From a virus, in the IMG/VR virus record IMGVR_UViG_3300008954_000046, positions 1 through 64,000 of that record: a stretch of 64,000 nucleotides of DNA. One strand, 5' to 3'. The position numbers were made by a program, and so were the translations under genes. The notes beneath the pieces were generated by a model. It did not search any database. It was not told where the DNA came from and was given only the letters and a program-made list of their open reading frames with translations. Positions 30,401-39,700 of this stretch are shown here, in pieces; the stretch's first letter is position 1, and every line of letters begins with the position of its first letter.

Positions 30401-30428
30401 CACAGGGAAAGGAAGACTTAATTATTAA
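21459..30428 (+). CDS. giant tail/baseplate protein (2989 residues)
   Basis: This is by far the largest gene in the window. Residues 1-370 are unlike anything I can name. At about 380-480 (LARMLGWGTPSS, then LFKSKGTRKSIEFLLRLVGA) there is a segment resembling the P2 gpI / baseplate-hub tail-protein family, which would tie the N-terminal part to the baseplate. The middle (about 850-1700) is Cys-, Gly- and Thr-rich with two stretches resembling CBM5/12 carbohydrate-binding modules (IAYDRGDIVQYNRHCW near 1512 and YQPGDIVCCGGG near 1664). The last third has few cysteines until a final CX9-type cluster near 2920-2970. It could be a long side fibre or multi-domain receptor-binding arm. Confidence 0.75.
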   Translation: MANGNNTYSSQASSGLDSFSDGLVGNQFTDGTTQFSLGNFGISMSVTDKDSREFSLGNFSEPITLDSLNFSNAQEAKTLVNNSLTTFINFDRSKITNFTLYGSLAERLRVATQNIIKKFPAAIVVNRIRRDYLTGVTATNIVFDPTENETTLDVNISQMSNPFAIEYTRMGNLFFTGTTEGVDEIRNMTKNYSKYSLFLGSREFEIEVMTPATSNTSGNLNITVKGNPFSGASFVTQQLILKPNTPQTEEIFKKLDDVEQYLLNRTSTPIYTSSFKVLRETNSGKLVSSTKNLTWPLQDTWNILIEGAPFTNYLGRLNDIAITFDDYKTNLVSRFLTTGALKEFDTENQGFEKILQVYGRSFDQVKKYIDGLAYMTNVSYDGINNIPDTLLKNLARMLGWGTPSSIQQVNFLDSIFNRGGAEEFKGESTNSTPAELDVELYRKILVNTAYLFKSKGTRKSIEFLLRLVGAPEALIEFNEHVYVAGNRINMNKFDSTIESFSGGTYVESIPVERQYYSAVTDSLTFPPTVVTGFTFGTEKVTLPVTATRDQYPVGKDGYPKPPKFNKDGYFQSGAGWFERTPEHKSDQVVNAKKSIFTGDTPDIKTQFAPFTYGEKYLDYLRKFPDMKMGFDLVKTVDNKKSWVQVDPRKTNESFRNLANRQSVLNTRGTKYHVDSDRQVLNVKNIELFLNVGQGLEWDVWNTSSKFGCLYGLTPLGDITTPGIFPPQYLYPSPGGPDWTTIQIDASKLSFFEFAENFWKIHINVKNRQTIDDGHGGGYPTLQMVYLDYLNSNKVCGIPNNKYTYEKMLDFVDGISDYWVRLIEQMVPATTIWQGGVKIENSAFHRYKYAYKHEPVCDDLPCLGSFVECVGPNFNEVLVNGFIASEGIKFSGAGWYNKITLNGQEYTGTLGHNYIYYSSTTISDIPSTDAWLDNMVSILSGITGQCFNYYVFDDTTTGAPPITNPRTLVLQGCCEGGVDLWNYNTGPSPGTFMAETCLELDVVRARLTAATANIYAFYDTTSLSASVAFAARQSLDMYSTQIRLTGWSGKTYHIPVGQERWLAWANYPWSGALSGTTAGGPYSALRTTMPSGCVGPPWLQNVTSRHYCDVDNGEFGVLPYQADLTANGNATFSGQDKNVIVVSFADETAPYRSNNALSIFNGYHGGGGGTIRYGGKASYTNANEQPTMGIQNDWNVGFDVTPSYPQPRPAYQEDFDNFRGVFNNYNYFRYFLYPIIENNFTAKLHFPLQVYGAMTGDFITGCTWTSRTGDTCTNNFGVAITGYTATSGQTGWPVYTLDCVYDGLTGSTCPLSKRPNNPDGTGYTLYRKYKTKVVTSDWDVGTGLGNFTENPTVMGAGGTVSAITTNYNPYTGSSLSMYNSKTGYYGPGLQNFGFGWRGSLGTEGCTTVQGVIGDDCLPAPNPCWDPQCPGTYYRNNGCMATGAVGANGQGLFLAANPINLFLNSAGVSVFQEDLTEFLKADTELFLGDYDYCEPTCSEPCDPDAQTVWIGGIAYDRGDIVQYNRHCWLSNVSGNTTTPNQLMASSFTGECANEFTAMTQNNAWTQIDISPLKFLGGNDFRPREDCESLKEIPENPETTGTTVVTDPLSFKDGIFNIGGQDCYESAYFNCDDLVNPCSCDDVVSSGQTYDAGIDGNGHVIQASYTVYQPGDIVCCGGGTMQENQAYILSDFSSTTWTPTGCTFGTTTCTAQEFNLTICNMGTGGPGLINNMAQQYGCWIPCDNLGQAAVILAGTGISLITNAVDPCDNPSGLRPPPPDDDDGPCVCDILPSQKTTVVDTLDGTFNLIPQPVLDYRIEGTQLFYSSNGAYEPLSAVPSNAYEAATAQYFPCCLGDTIEIIQHLYNSSDNNPATTYLGQRKWKINVDAMTYLWLYFVSGQSIPGTDPAADKAYMKIPKDFVTFNPADSTIVTSAGAYEGYPATTDLADTDIILFMSPTSNPGYFGFVNGQGATFTSTMEYWGDPSILTNPEPLMVRGDIDRTYPDLPPSTSNLKYMYNMEFNFICNSSPANSVEFTSNPIGYNSSATLNDIPESEPCPTNTKAALPKMAPRMSSSVESQGGISNQRSSSLTETSGEGGVITFDYTKYMRRYYPELNPSDYEIVSGNIYAVLNNAIYKSSQQIPYNLTTNAVVAQDRKGVQTYLTYNDGTDYPKAKLRWMMDVVTQYPNNTVQLFFRNKEIQDGFEFSLKGKQIGNVEYYDVYYPNYDKPGSYGASRLPQLNFTLSGASLITGEFSSPSYSRLPVEYKNLQDWVDRSIGSNPFNNSYVNYHPNGKFHNFEIRRNYTTPIGTEGGVTYYTPLNNLNVEIVATTYGNWDTFKKTSPPISGLTSQYTGYTNLSPYNNTLGVENLTSDKVFDLNFSYTAFTGTTVIPMNGPRRNDSILMGASTSITAAKVAPESLSENSGPVNVVTSANTDYIYYKAKRDGLYRFQYQGAVTVDYYDTGWCQYLENAYKKTTNNTYPVNDLHYENLINSSILYVGGGTDITTTEGYVSNPYTNIPPYNMVTPTYGFNRGEGINYFDAQIWIERKFSGDTADGVEYVSAATLSKQAIGNNSEQYPDNSNFLTLEITPADILANTYTSSGTTCSATTSLVFSKTIDISLDTKCVKLNKGDEIRLKNLVTWHSTSKSGGTTTLDVRIGSKNEITTSVYKGVKTTETQTRYPWYRVSVDACNLQKIRKNLIWDPQQRAQTHSWFNESKKESLSEYGTLYLTTYFEGKDLIVPPRLKTLKDISNLTYLDIPKDYTGPFDLQIVAKRTSNWNKALEEGRFTDGIQPLSSKPFSFNGLETQWTMPIFTSEEGKIPPFPNYSHTYLVETQFRVKGTPRSFSHVVAYTDDINTSISYYNRSNGFSNVEAPLTGQDFIVQNEQQDKRKMYFSLTDLIIEGEPSVIKTNNYDLYSTMIDTVHETYECECRTERGKLIATNRLACPGNTNCIKKCQEFCKATRPSQKLIGKLTNQGINTNSNTGKGRLNY

Positions 30429-30433
30429 AAGTA

Positions 30434-33400
30434 ATGGGAGGACCAATTTTTAACTCATACAATGTAAGATATACCTTAAGTGGTAGTTGTACTGGAAGTA
30501 TCACTAATGTGGTTCTAGAAGGTGGTGTAGGGCCCTATTCTTTTCAGTGGTTAGGAGCACCAATCGGAACAGGATACCCCATTACCTATACCGCAGCAAC
30601 TAGTAATATCCATGGTTTATGTACGGGTTCATATTCTGGAACAGTAACAGATATGCAAGGTTCTGCTACCACAGAAGTTATTGAAGTGGGAGAAATTCCT
30701 AACGTATCTCTATCTGCAACAGTAGTAAATAACGGATGTACAATTAGTCCTTCACAATTCTGTTCTATTAGGGTACATAGATTTACCCACACCCAACCAG
30801 AAGTTAGATATGAATTATACAGAGATGGTATTATCACTCAAAAAGCCACTTATTTAGGTTCGGGTAATCATCCACATTTATTTGAAAATTTAAGAACAGG
30901 AAGTTATACTCTTACCGCATATGACGGAAATATCTTTTCTTATGTACAGACCGCAATCACTGGATGTACAACTGGGGACGCTAATACAGGAGCAATGTCC
31001 GCCGCGACTATTGTAGAAAATTGGGATAGATGGGCAGTATGGGGTCAAGGAAGAACTACCTTTGACAACACTAACTACTACGGAACAGGACTATTTGACC
31101 AACCATATTTCTTTACTAACTTTAAAGATGGTGATGGGGGGTATTATGTGACAGGGGGTAACTTTTTAACTGATGAAGAATTAGAAGATGAAACAAAAGC
31201 ATTTGAGGACGAAACGGCGTATTCAGATTCAGATGTGATTTTAGAATCTGATTACGCACCTACTAAAAGTGGAGAGGCTAGTACGGGAGATGAGAGTAGA
31301 AGTAGTAGTGACTCGAGTAGTAGGAGTGATGATACGGCATTAGAAAATAACTACGCTCCTTATTTTTGGTTTTATACAGGCACAACATTTGCACAGAATG
31401 GTGATGACCGATTAACAGATAACTCAAAACAATGGTTTTACCAACCTCCTTTATCGGAACAAGCTTCTTATGAAGGAGAGGATTTAGGTCCATCGGGAGT
31501 GGCAAAAGCCGTTGCTAATTGGGGGTCATTTTACTATAGTACTAAAATTAATAGATTTGTAATTTTACAATATACAGCATTAGGAGGAACAAATTACGAA
31601 TGGGCAACTTTTAGACCTACCAGAGACCAAGGAAGATTTGGAAACCCAACCGCGGCAGATACACTAACCGACAATACTCAATGGGGGTGTGCAGATACTA
31701 CAGCAGACCAATATACTGTAAGTGGTGCACCACAAGTAGTCGTTAGTGCAGTAGAAAAATATAATGCAAAAGACCACCCAGATTTAAAACCTACTAGGCC
31801 AGGAAGTTGTATGATTCAAGGAACTGCTAACACAGGAGTAGCTAATGGATTTATAAGTAGTTGTGCTTATTTGAATTACACTCATGAAGTTACTTTAGGG
31901 TCAACTATGAATGATAACGATTCAATTGGTGTAGTTTTATGTTGGTTCAGGGATACAGAAGGAGATTATGGACCTAAAGGTACTTCCCATAGTATTACAG
32001 CAACACTCGGGAATCAAAATAACTCCAACCCACCAAGATTAACTATAGGTTATAATACAGGTCACAGTACATATGCTTTTAGAAGTATAGATTTAGAACA
32101 ACCTTGGAATAGTTCCTTTAGTAATACTGTAGGTTCTAGTTTAAGTACATATACGACCGCGGGTTCTCAGTATTTCCGTGACCAAGGATTTGTGAGAATG
32201 AGGATAAAAAGAAGTGGAACACAAGGAGAAAACTTTTTTATTGAAATGACGGATACTATGGGTAATACTGGAGGTATCCAAACTAATGCTACTAAAAATA
32301 TCGGGGACCTTAATCCATATAATAGTGCGAATAACTTCAGTTTCTCTCTACTCGACCCAACCACATGGTCAGGAAATACAACTACTGCACAAGATTACGT
32401 TACAGGAAAAGAATTAGTGAAATTTATCGGGTCTCAAAAATACGGATATTATGTAAGTTCCCAAGGAGCAGCTCAGTTTTTTGATATTGCTTTTTCTGGT
32501 TATCAGACTAATTTTATACCCGTAGCCACTCAAGCGGGAGCTAGTGAATCTGGTTACTTTGAGTTATTCAACTCTACCACGGTTAATACAGACCATAGTG
32601 ACACCTCAATAGATAATTGGAATAAACATTTCGGCGGTGGGTATCCTGGTATAGTAGAAGTACCAGTCATAAAACCTACAGTTTCCGTACAAATGCAAAC
32701 ATTTATTGAACCAGACGTGATAATTTCAGGAGCTACTAAAATTAATTACCCGAGCAGCCAATATGCTGTCTACTATTGTGATGATATTGAAGATGTACCA
32801 TTGACTTTAACATGGGTTAATGAGACTGTTGAAATGAGAACAAATAAATCTTATGGTAAATATAGTGTATTCCCATATGTTCCCGAAGCGGGAGAATTCT
32901 TAAGTAAACCATTAGTAAATAGAATGTTTGATAATACACCAATTGTAGTGTCAGGAGCAACAGGTCTTTTCACTCAAGCTTCCGACAATCTCCCAATATC
33001 ATATTTCCCATGTCAAGATTATTGGGAATATTGCATCAAACCAAGTTCTATTTTTAAAGATAGGGTAGATAAAATTTATTATACAGGATGTAAATCGAAT
33101 GTGTTATCAGGAACGACTAATACTTGGTACGATACCTTAGATTTAAATAGACGAGGAAATGAACAGTATGGTATCTATGACAGAAATAAAGACTATTATT
33201 TAATTCTAGTGAGTAGGCCTACCCTCCCTATAATTAGAACTGCAAATTTCGCATATGCAAATGAAGGTCCATGTGAGGTATACAATCAACAAGTAATAGC
33301 AATGTCCGCCAGTACCACCGCTGCTACGGGAAGTTTAATTGTTTCTGGAAGAACATGGGTTACTCCTCTTAATTATCCATGTAATGGACAAATGCAAGTA

Positions 33401-34183
33401 ACAGTAAATGGATTAACTTTATTTAAAGCAACTGATAGAACTATGGATGATGGGGATTTTTGGACAGATGGCCAAACCCTTTCAATACGTAAGGATACCC
33501 TAGAAGAGGATGACCTAATTAATATATTCTATGTTCCTAATAGTACTTACCGAAGTCACTATACCCAATACATTACAGTTCCAGGGACTATCACTAGTGC
33601 AGATACTAGTAATTTATATTATAATGGAATTTATTACATGTTAAAATTAGATGAAGAACCTTTAGGTGCTGTAGGAATGGTATTAAATGGAACCGTTTTA
33701 TATGGAGGAGCAGATTTTGAAGTAGTAGGAAGCCAACTCTTACAAATTAGTGCGGTTAATTATCCTGGTGGGCTACAACAAGGAGATAGGATAGTACTAT
33801 TTTATTTTACGAGATTAACAGTGCCTGGAATAGCTGCGGTGAAGAATCCAGAGGTCAAGATAACCCAAATAACTAATGTAAGAAATAATGAAGAAGTTAA
33901 ATTAGTTGTTTACAATTCATCAGGAACTAGTGTATTTAATCAAACAAGAGTATTGCCGAAGGGCATTTCAGGAAATAGGGATTTAGGATTTACTATTTCG
34001 GTACCAGAACCAGGTAGTTATTACTACCAATTACAAGCAATAAGAGAATATCCATTAATTAGTAATGATATGATAAAAACAGAAACATCGACAGAAAAGA
34101 TACCATTTAGAATGACACCGGCAACCTTTTACTCTAAAGCAGCAACAAATGTTTCCAGATACGGTACTGGAAAGGGCTATTAA
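30434..34183 (+). CDS. tail fibre protein with SprB-type N-terminal repeat
   Basis: This 1249-residue protein starts with a segment (about residues 8-80: LSGSCTGSITNVVLEGGVGP through GSYSGTVTDMQGSATT) that follows the SprB repeat pattern known from the Flavobacterium gliding adhesin. A second Ig-like repeat follows (to residue about 180). Residues 230-310 are low-complexity, acidic and Ser-rich (DESRSSSDSSSRSDD). The C-terminal third has NGxxL..GxDF-type strands (MVLNGTVLYGGADFEV) common in tail fibres. It is likely a receptor-binding or fibre protein. It starts 5 bases after the giant gene. Confidence 0.75.
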   Translation: MGGPIFNSYNVRYTLSGSCTGSITNVVLEGGVGPYSFQWLGAPIGTGYPITYTAATSNIHGLCTGSYSGTVTDMQGSATTEVIEVGEIPNVSLSATVVNNGCTISPSQFCSIRVHRFTHTQPEVRYELYRDGIITQKATYLGSGNHPHLFENLRTGSYTLTAYDGNIFSYVQTAITGCTTGDANTGAMSAATIVENWDRWAVWGQGRTTFDNTNYYGTGLFDQPYFFTNFKDGDGGYYVTGGNFLTDEELEDETKAFEDETAYSDSDVILESDYAPTKSGEASTGDESRSSSDSSSRSDDTALENNYAPYFWFYTGTTFAQNGDDRLTDNSKQWFYQPPLSEQASYEGEDLGPSGVAKAVANWGSFYYSTKINRFVILQYTALGGTNYEWATFRPTRDQGRFGNPTAADTLTDNTQWGCADTTADQYTVSGAPQVVVSAVEKYNAKDHPDLKPTRPGSCMIQGTANTGVANGFISSCAYLNYTHEVTLGSTMNDNDSIGVVLCWFRDTEGDYGPKGTSHSITATLGNQNNSNPPRLTIGYNTGHSTYAFRSIDLEQPWNSSFSNTVGSSLSTYTTAGSQYFRDQGFVRMRIKRSGTQGENFFIEMTDTMGNTGGIQTNATKNIGDLNPYNSANNFSFSLLDPTTWSGNTTTAQDYVTGKELVKFIGSQKYGYYVSSQGAAQFFDIAFSGYQTNFIPVATQAGASESGYFELFNSTTVNTDHSDTSIDNWNKHFGGGYPGIVEVPVIKPTVSVQMQTFIEPDVIISGATKINYPSSQYAVYYCDDIEDVPLTLTWVNETVEMRTNKSYGKYSVFPYVPEAGEFLSKPLVNRMFDNTPIVVSGATGLFTQASDNLPISYFPCQDYWEYCIKPSSIFKDRVDKIYYTGCKSNVLSGTTNTWYDTLDLNRRGNEQYGIYDRNKDYYLILVSRPTLPIIRTANFAYANEGPCEVYNQQVIAMSASTTAATGSLIVSGRTWVTPLNYPCNGQMQVTVNGLTLFKATDRTMDDGDFWTDGQTLSIRKDTLEEDDLINIFYVPNSTYRSHYTQYITVPGTITSADTSNLYYNGIYYMLKLDEEPLGAVGMVLNGTVLYGGADFEVVGSQLLQISAVNYPGGLQQGDRIVLFYFTRLTVPGIAAVKNPEVKITQITNVRNNEEVKLVVYNSSGTSVFNQTRVLPKGISGNRDLGFTISVPEPGSYYYQLQAIREYPLISNDMIKTETSTEKIPFRMTPATFYSKAATNVSRYGTGKGY

Positions 34184-34198
34184 AGTTTAGGTTATAAT

Positions 34199-34211
34199 AT
34201 TTATTAAAAGA
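34199..34211 (+). promoter_or_regulatory. TATTTATTAAAAG late-promoter-like element
   Basis: This element lies 28 bases before the ATG at 34227 in a 43-base gap and is similar to the recurring element seen at 7293, 53371, 56625 and 57846. It may start a separate transcript for the three paralogous structural genes that follow. Confidence 0.4.
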
Positions 34212-34226
34212 TAAAACAAAAAAAAG

Positions 34227-36716
34227 ATGAGCTATATATTAAAAAATAATTCTGGGTTAGTAACCGTCAGGTTAACAGACGCAGGAAGAAAGAAATTATC
34301 CCAGGGAAATTTATCCCTGTCACTCTTCCAACTAGGGGATAGTGAGTTCTGCTATGATTGTTATACAGATGTATTGCAATTAGATTCGGGTATATGGGTG
34401 ACGGAACCAAAATGGAACGCACAAAATATATCCAACGTAGCAGCCGAAAGAAATAAACAAAATGTTAAATACCCTATACCAGTATTATCTAATAATAGTG
34501 GGTCAACATACGGGGTTTTATCACCAGCACATAGTGAACAACCAGTCTATAATACTGCCAGACCAAGAGGATTTTTCTCAGGCTCATCTAGTAACTTCTC
34601 TCAGAATGGTCTAGCAGGTATGGGATTCAGTGCGTTTACGAGTGCAGGTTATGTTTTATCAGCTAATTGGTGTTTCCCATTGTCTGCAATGACAGGTGGG
34701 TCGGTGATGTATCTATGGAGTGGTAATACACAATGTAGTAATCAAGATTATTGGGCACAACCAGGGGATTTGGTAATGGTACAATATGTTAATCCATTTA
34801 CACCCAACCACTTATATCCAGGATGTGACGGAACCCAAGGAGGAACTGGTGGATTATTAAATATGCCAACCAATTTCTCCACCCCATATCTTTTCTATAA
34901 TGTAATTAGTGGGGCCACTAGTGCGGCCACCCACACTAAAATAACTCAACAATATATCACAGTAGATAGGAATTTACCAGATTGGACTTATTATAATTTC
35001 CCTCATTTTGGACCAGGTCTGGTTCCATCTGCACAAACTACATGTGCTAGAGTATTGATTATACCAGGAGGTGGTGTCACAAGTTACTGGGGTGCAGACA
35101 CCCCAATTCCTTATTGGTCTCCAGGTTCCTTATCTTTTGATAATAATTGTGACGTATCCGTTAAAGATGTGAATATTTGGAATATGAATATTAACTGGAC
35201 TCAATGGGACGGTAATAATATTAATGCAGGAACTGTTGCAGGAGTTAATAAAAATGTATATGAAAATGTAGATGGTTATGGTTCTACAGGTTATTGTAGT
35301 ACGAAAGAATACCTGGGTTATAATAGTGACGATGGTCAATTTGATACCACAAACGCTCAAGATTATTATGGAGCAAATAATGTAGAAGGGTACGAACCTG
35401 AAACATCGGGAACTTTTATCAGAGATTCTTTTGGTAAAATTAGAACTATTTTACCGTCTGACCAGAGATGTGTTGCGGTCTTACATTATACTAACTATAC
35501 TATTTCTAATTTCTATGGTGAGAAATTTGCATTAGAACCTAACGGTACAGTATTAAATGGTATAGGAGAAATGGATAACTTTAAAATTCATCTTCCGTAT
35601 ATTATGTGGCATAAGAAAAAAGGAAGTGGCACAGGTTTAGGAGATGAATGCCAAATAGGTCAAACTTTTTATGTGGACCCTCCAGGATTCTCAGTTGCAG
35701 AAGAACACTATATAGAGTCTACACCAAATCAAGACATGAACACACCAGGAATTAGGTATTATCATTTATGGGATAATAATTTAGCTGCTACCAATTCTAC
35801 AGGACAAGGTGTCCCAAATAGAGTAGGTAAAGTTTTTCCTGATTTACAGATGATTACTATAGATGACCAAGAACTTATTGCAGCACTTTCTTATAAGTCC
35901 AATAGAAACTGGACACTTCCGATGCCAAAACTAGAATTAATTCCAGCGGGAACTAATTGTAGTGGAACAGTAAGTCAGGTAGGACTATTTAATTCAACAC
36001 CAAACACAGAAGAGTTATATGTGTCTTATCTAATGGGAAGTGTGACAGGGTATACTACAGGAATGCATTGTAACTATTATAGTAAAATTATCGGCGATAC
36101 TTCAGCAGGTTCCAGAGATGTAACACTTGCCTTTGGTCCTGAATGGCCTTACTTGAGAGGTTATAACGCTGCCAATTGTACTTATTCAGGAACAGGATGG
36201 CAAGCAGATTCATTTAATGTCATATTCCAAAAGGTTCCGTACGGAACTTATCCAGACCCAGCTAATTGGAAAATTTATGATATAACGAGTCAAGTGAGTA
36301 ACCATACACCATCAAATCCAATATTTGGTACAAATATGGCTAATAGTAATTGTAGTTTTTACATCAATAATGACATTTACACAGGGGCAACGGGTTATAC
36401 TTTCCACAATTATATTAATGTTCCATTGAATAATGACCAAGAACCTTGGTTACTACAATTTGGAGACGAAGAATTTTTCTTTGGTAATTTAGAAACTGAT
36501 ATAATGGCTACAATATATGAAATGAAATATAATGTGACCGTAAGTAATAATCAATTTAACACCTCTTTAAACCCAACATGGGCAAATGCAAATACTGTTA
36601 GAATTACAGAGATTGGACTATTTGACGCTCAAAAAGATTTGATGGCGATAGCAAAATTAAGAAGTCCAGTAAAGAGACAAGGAACACAAACATTTGTGGT
36701 TAAAATTGATTATTAA
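34227..36716 (+). CDS. structural protein, first of three N-terminal paralogues
   Basis: This 829-residue protein begins with a domain (VTVRLTDAGRKKLSQGNL, then FQLGDSEFCYDCY) that recurs in modified form at the N-termini of the products at 36725 and 39962. The shared domain probably attaches each protein to the same virion site. The C-terminal 40 residues (ITEIGLFDAQKDLMAIAKL, then PVKRQGTQ) are shared instead with the end of the 42114 product. The middle is rich in Gly, Asn, Thr and Tyr with scattered cysteines, as expected for a fibre or spike. No enzyme motif was seen. Confidence 0.75.
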   Translation: MSYILKNNSGLVTVRLTDAGRKKLSQGNLSLSLFQLGDSEFCYDCYTDVLQLDSGIWVTEPKWNAQNISNVAAERNKQNVKYPIPVLSNNSGSTYGVLSPAHSEQPVYNTARPRGFFSGSSSNFSQNGLAGMGFSAFTSAGYVLSANWCFPLSAMTGGSVMYLWSGNTQCSNQDYWAQPGDLVMVQYVNPFTPNHLYPGCDGTQGGTGGLLNMPTNFSTPYLFYNVISGATSAATHTKITQQYITVDRNLPDWTYYNFPHFGPGLVPSAQTTCARVLIIPGGGVTSYWGADTPIPYWSPGSLSFDNNCDVSVKDVNIWNMNINWTQWDGNNINAGTVAGVNKNVYENVDGYGSTGYCSTKEYLGYNSDDGQFDTTNAQDYYGANNVEGYEPETSGTFIRDSFGKIRTILPSDQRCVAVLHYTNYTISNFYGEKFALEPNGTVLNGIGEMDNFKIHLPYIMWHKKKGSGTGLGDECQIGQTFYVDPPGFSVAEEHYIESTPNQDMNTPGIRYYHLWDNNLAATNSTGQGVPNRVGKVFPDLQMITIDDQELIAALSYKSNRNWTLPMPKLELIPAGTNCSGTVSQVGLFNSTPNTEELYVSYLMGSVTGYTTGMHCNYYSKIIGDTSAGSRDVTLAFGPEWPYLRGYNAANCTYSGTGWQADSFNVIFQKVPYGTYPDPANWKIYDITSQVSNHTPSNPIFGTNMANSNCSFYINNDIYTGATGYTFHNYINVPLNNDQEPWLLQFGDEEFFFGNLETDIMATIYEMKYNVTVSNNQFNTSLNPTWANANTVRITEIGLFDAQKDLMAIAKLRSPVKRQGTQTFVVKIDY

Positions 36717-36724
36717 GTTTTTAA

Positions 36725-39700
36725 ATGGGATTTTTAGAATTAGGAAATATAAAAATTAAAACACTTGAGTTATTCCTTACCGACAAGGGTAAAGAATTAA
36801 TGCTTGAGCAAAATGGGTTAGGGCTGCATGACTTAATTAGAAGATTTACACTTTATGATGAAGATTTTGATTATAGGACAACTTCATTGTATTGGGAAGA
36901 CGGACTATCTCCACAACCCCAAAATCCCAACCCACCAGGTAGTGACCAGGGACTAGTTAATGATTTTGGACTGAACCCGAATACGTCTTCTAATCCCAAA
37001 GCGGACGCTCCTACTTCAGGAACGAGTGCCTATTTCGATATTACAGATGTAAGAGGCCATAGAAATAGATTCATCCAAAATTGTTTTAACTTTACCGCTT
37101 ATACTTCAGGAATTACAGAATGTACTAACATCTATTGTTTTTATGATTGTACTAGTGTGTCCGAAGCTATTGCTATAGACGCAAAAGCAGGTATTGATAC
37201 ATGGACCACTGGTTATAGAGCGGCTAACCCAGATTGGTTTGGAAAGGTATTCCATGTTACTTTATATGGAGAGAGATGGATAAATTCTTCTTATTATCCG
37301 TGGCATGGAGAATTAGATACTGTTAGTTATTCTGTAAGTAGTTCACCTAACTCCCCAAGTACCAGTATGGTTAATGCGGCTACTAATTCCGTGTATTATC
37401 CACCAGGAGGTGGAACATCTCAAATAGTAGCAAGTAATCCTACGGGTGAACTATATGGGGTAACAGGTAATTTTTGTGGAACAGAAAGTAATAACGCTTA
37501 TGATGCATCATTTCAAGTCCTTCCTCCAGGAACATATTTAGATGATTCAGGTTCTCCAGGTTCTACAGCTTCTAGAGGTAGTAAATTAGTATATTATGTT
37601 ACAGGATGTAGTCATACACAACAAACAAATACTAATCACCAGGGTAATCTGAATAAAGAAATAGGTCCTGTTAATACCAGTACCCATGATTTACCTTACA
37701 CTGCTACAACTACTGGTACAATATGGGGAATCCAACCAGGAGGTTCATTATCTCCCTCTTTTACACATAACTCTTTTGTCTCGTTTGACCCTTCACAAAT
37801 TGATGGGGATTGTGCTGCTTTAGATTATTGGTTTACTGCAAATTTAGGGATGGCACTGTTTGATGATTTATGTGCAGATAATTGTTGTTCCGATGATTAT
37901 GTGGAGACGGGGAGTATATTTAGTTGTGGATGTCAGGTGTACGATAATGTAATACAACGTAGTACTGGGACGACAATTCAATCAACCTATGGAGGTTTAT
38001 ATCCTGGTTTTGCTTATGGAATATGTAAACACGTTAATGCAGGTGCAGGAATAACCGCACCCGGAGGAGTATTTAGTGGAAGTCCAATAGGTCAGGTTGC
38101 AGTAACAGGCTCAACCGTATTCAATAAGAGTAATTATCATTATCCTTGTGAAATATTTAAAGGAGGTGATAGAAATGTGATGATAATTAACATGACCGAT
38201 GAATCCGCGGCGTGTAAAGGGAACTCATGGGGAGGTATTTTCCCTCTGGGAGAAAAGAAATATTATGGTAAAGGAAGTGTAAGTTTAGGTGCACCTTCAG
38301 TCTCTACAATCTCACAATGGGGTACCTATACTGGAGAAAGAGGTTATCACGGAGGTCAAGGTCAAGCAGGTGGGTCTACTGATGACATCGACGCGACTTT
38401 CTTTGGAACAGCATCCGTCAAACAGGCAGAGGCTATGGGATGGAATGCAGATGGAACACAAAGTTTGGGACCTAATGGGTGTCATGATTTATCTGGTCTT
38501 ATGCCCGACCCACAACCAACTCCAGATTTCCAGTATGGTCAAGATTTATTTATGAGAACCTTACCTTTTTATGATAATTTTATCGGTTTTGCATATCCAG
38601 TAGTAAAAGACCAAAATGCTTGGTTATTTCATTATGTACAACATGTGTATGGTGCAGTTATAGGAGGAACTTTAGATTTATCGGCAGGAGCTCCTTATGA
38701 AATACCAGTCAACAAAACAATTTCTCAATTTACCACTTCCTACCAACAAGGATTCGGAGCATTAAGTGGGGCTAATCCTTATTGTGAGTTAATCCCTGTA
38801 ATATATCACAAACCAGACCCAGCAATAGACGGTCCTTATGGCCCTACTAAAACACCAGCGTGGGGTAATGACGGTAGTGGAGGATGTGCAGGTCAGATGG
38901 TACCAACTACTTCATGTATAGAATCACATACTTCTACTTGGGCGGCCGACTACCCATCAGGACTTATAAATTATGGATGGGGGATAAATCCAACCGTTGG
39001 ATGTTTGGGAGGGGTGCCATGTAGTAGTTCTGCTATTTTTACTTCACAAGATTTCCAAAATGATTTAAGTGCATTTATTTCAGGTGGTACAAGAAGTATA
39101 GTTGAATTAAGTGGATGTACTTACTGTCAATGTTTACCAGCAGTCTTTATTAATAGAATTGGACCACCAGACCCAGTTATAGTAGATAGTGGATGTCTCT
39201 GTCCAGATGGAACCTACTCACCAGCATGTTGTCCAGATGTTCCAGATATTGTAGAATCTTTATGTGGTCCACACCCGACAAGTTCAAGTACATTACGTAG
39301 TGTGAGAACTATTACCCCAACAAATCAATCTCCAACTCTTGATAATAGTGTTGATAGTAATCAAGTTTTAAGAAATTACGGTGGTGAAGGAAATTGGGGG
39401 AACGCACAAATGATGGGAGGAATGGACTTATCTACTGTTAGTTTATCTAAACAAAGAAGAGGACTAAGTGTTGATATTAAAGCTCAAATTCAACCATTTG
39501 GTTATGAAAGAAACGGAGAGACCCTTTTAGATTATGACGTTTTATTAACTAATGAAAGTTACATGGATGATTATAAGTTGACAAAAGGAGATGCCTCTTA
39601 TTATTGGATTATAGAGAGTGGACTAGAAGAGTTACGTCCAGGTTACATACCAAGACTTAAAAAATGTAATCAAATAGACGCATCAGAAGTAAGAATAAAA

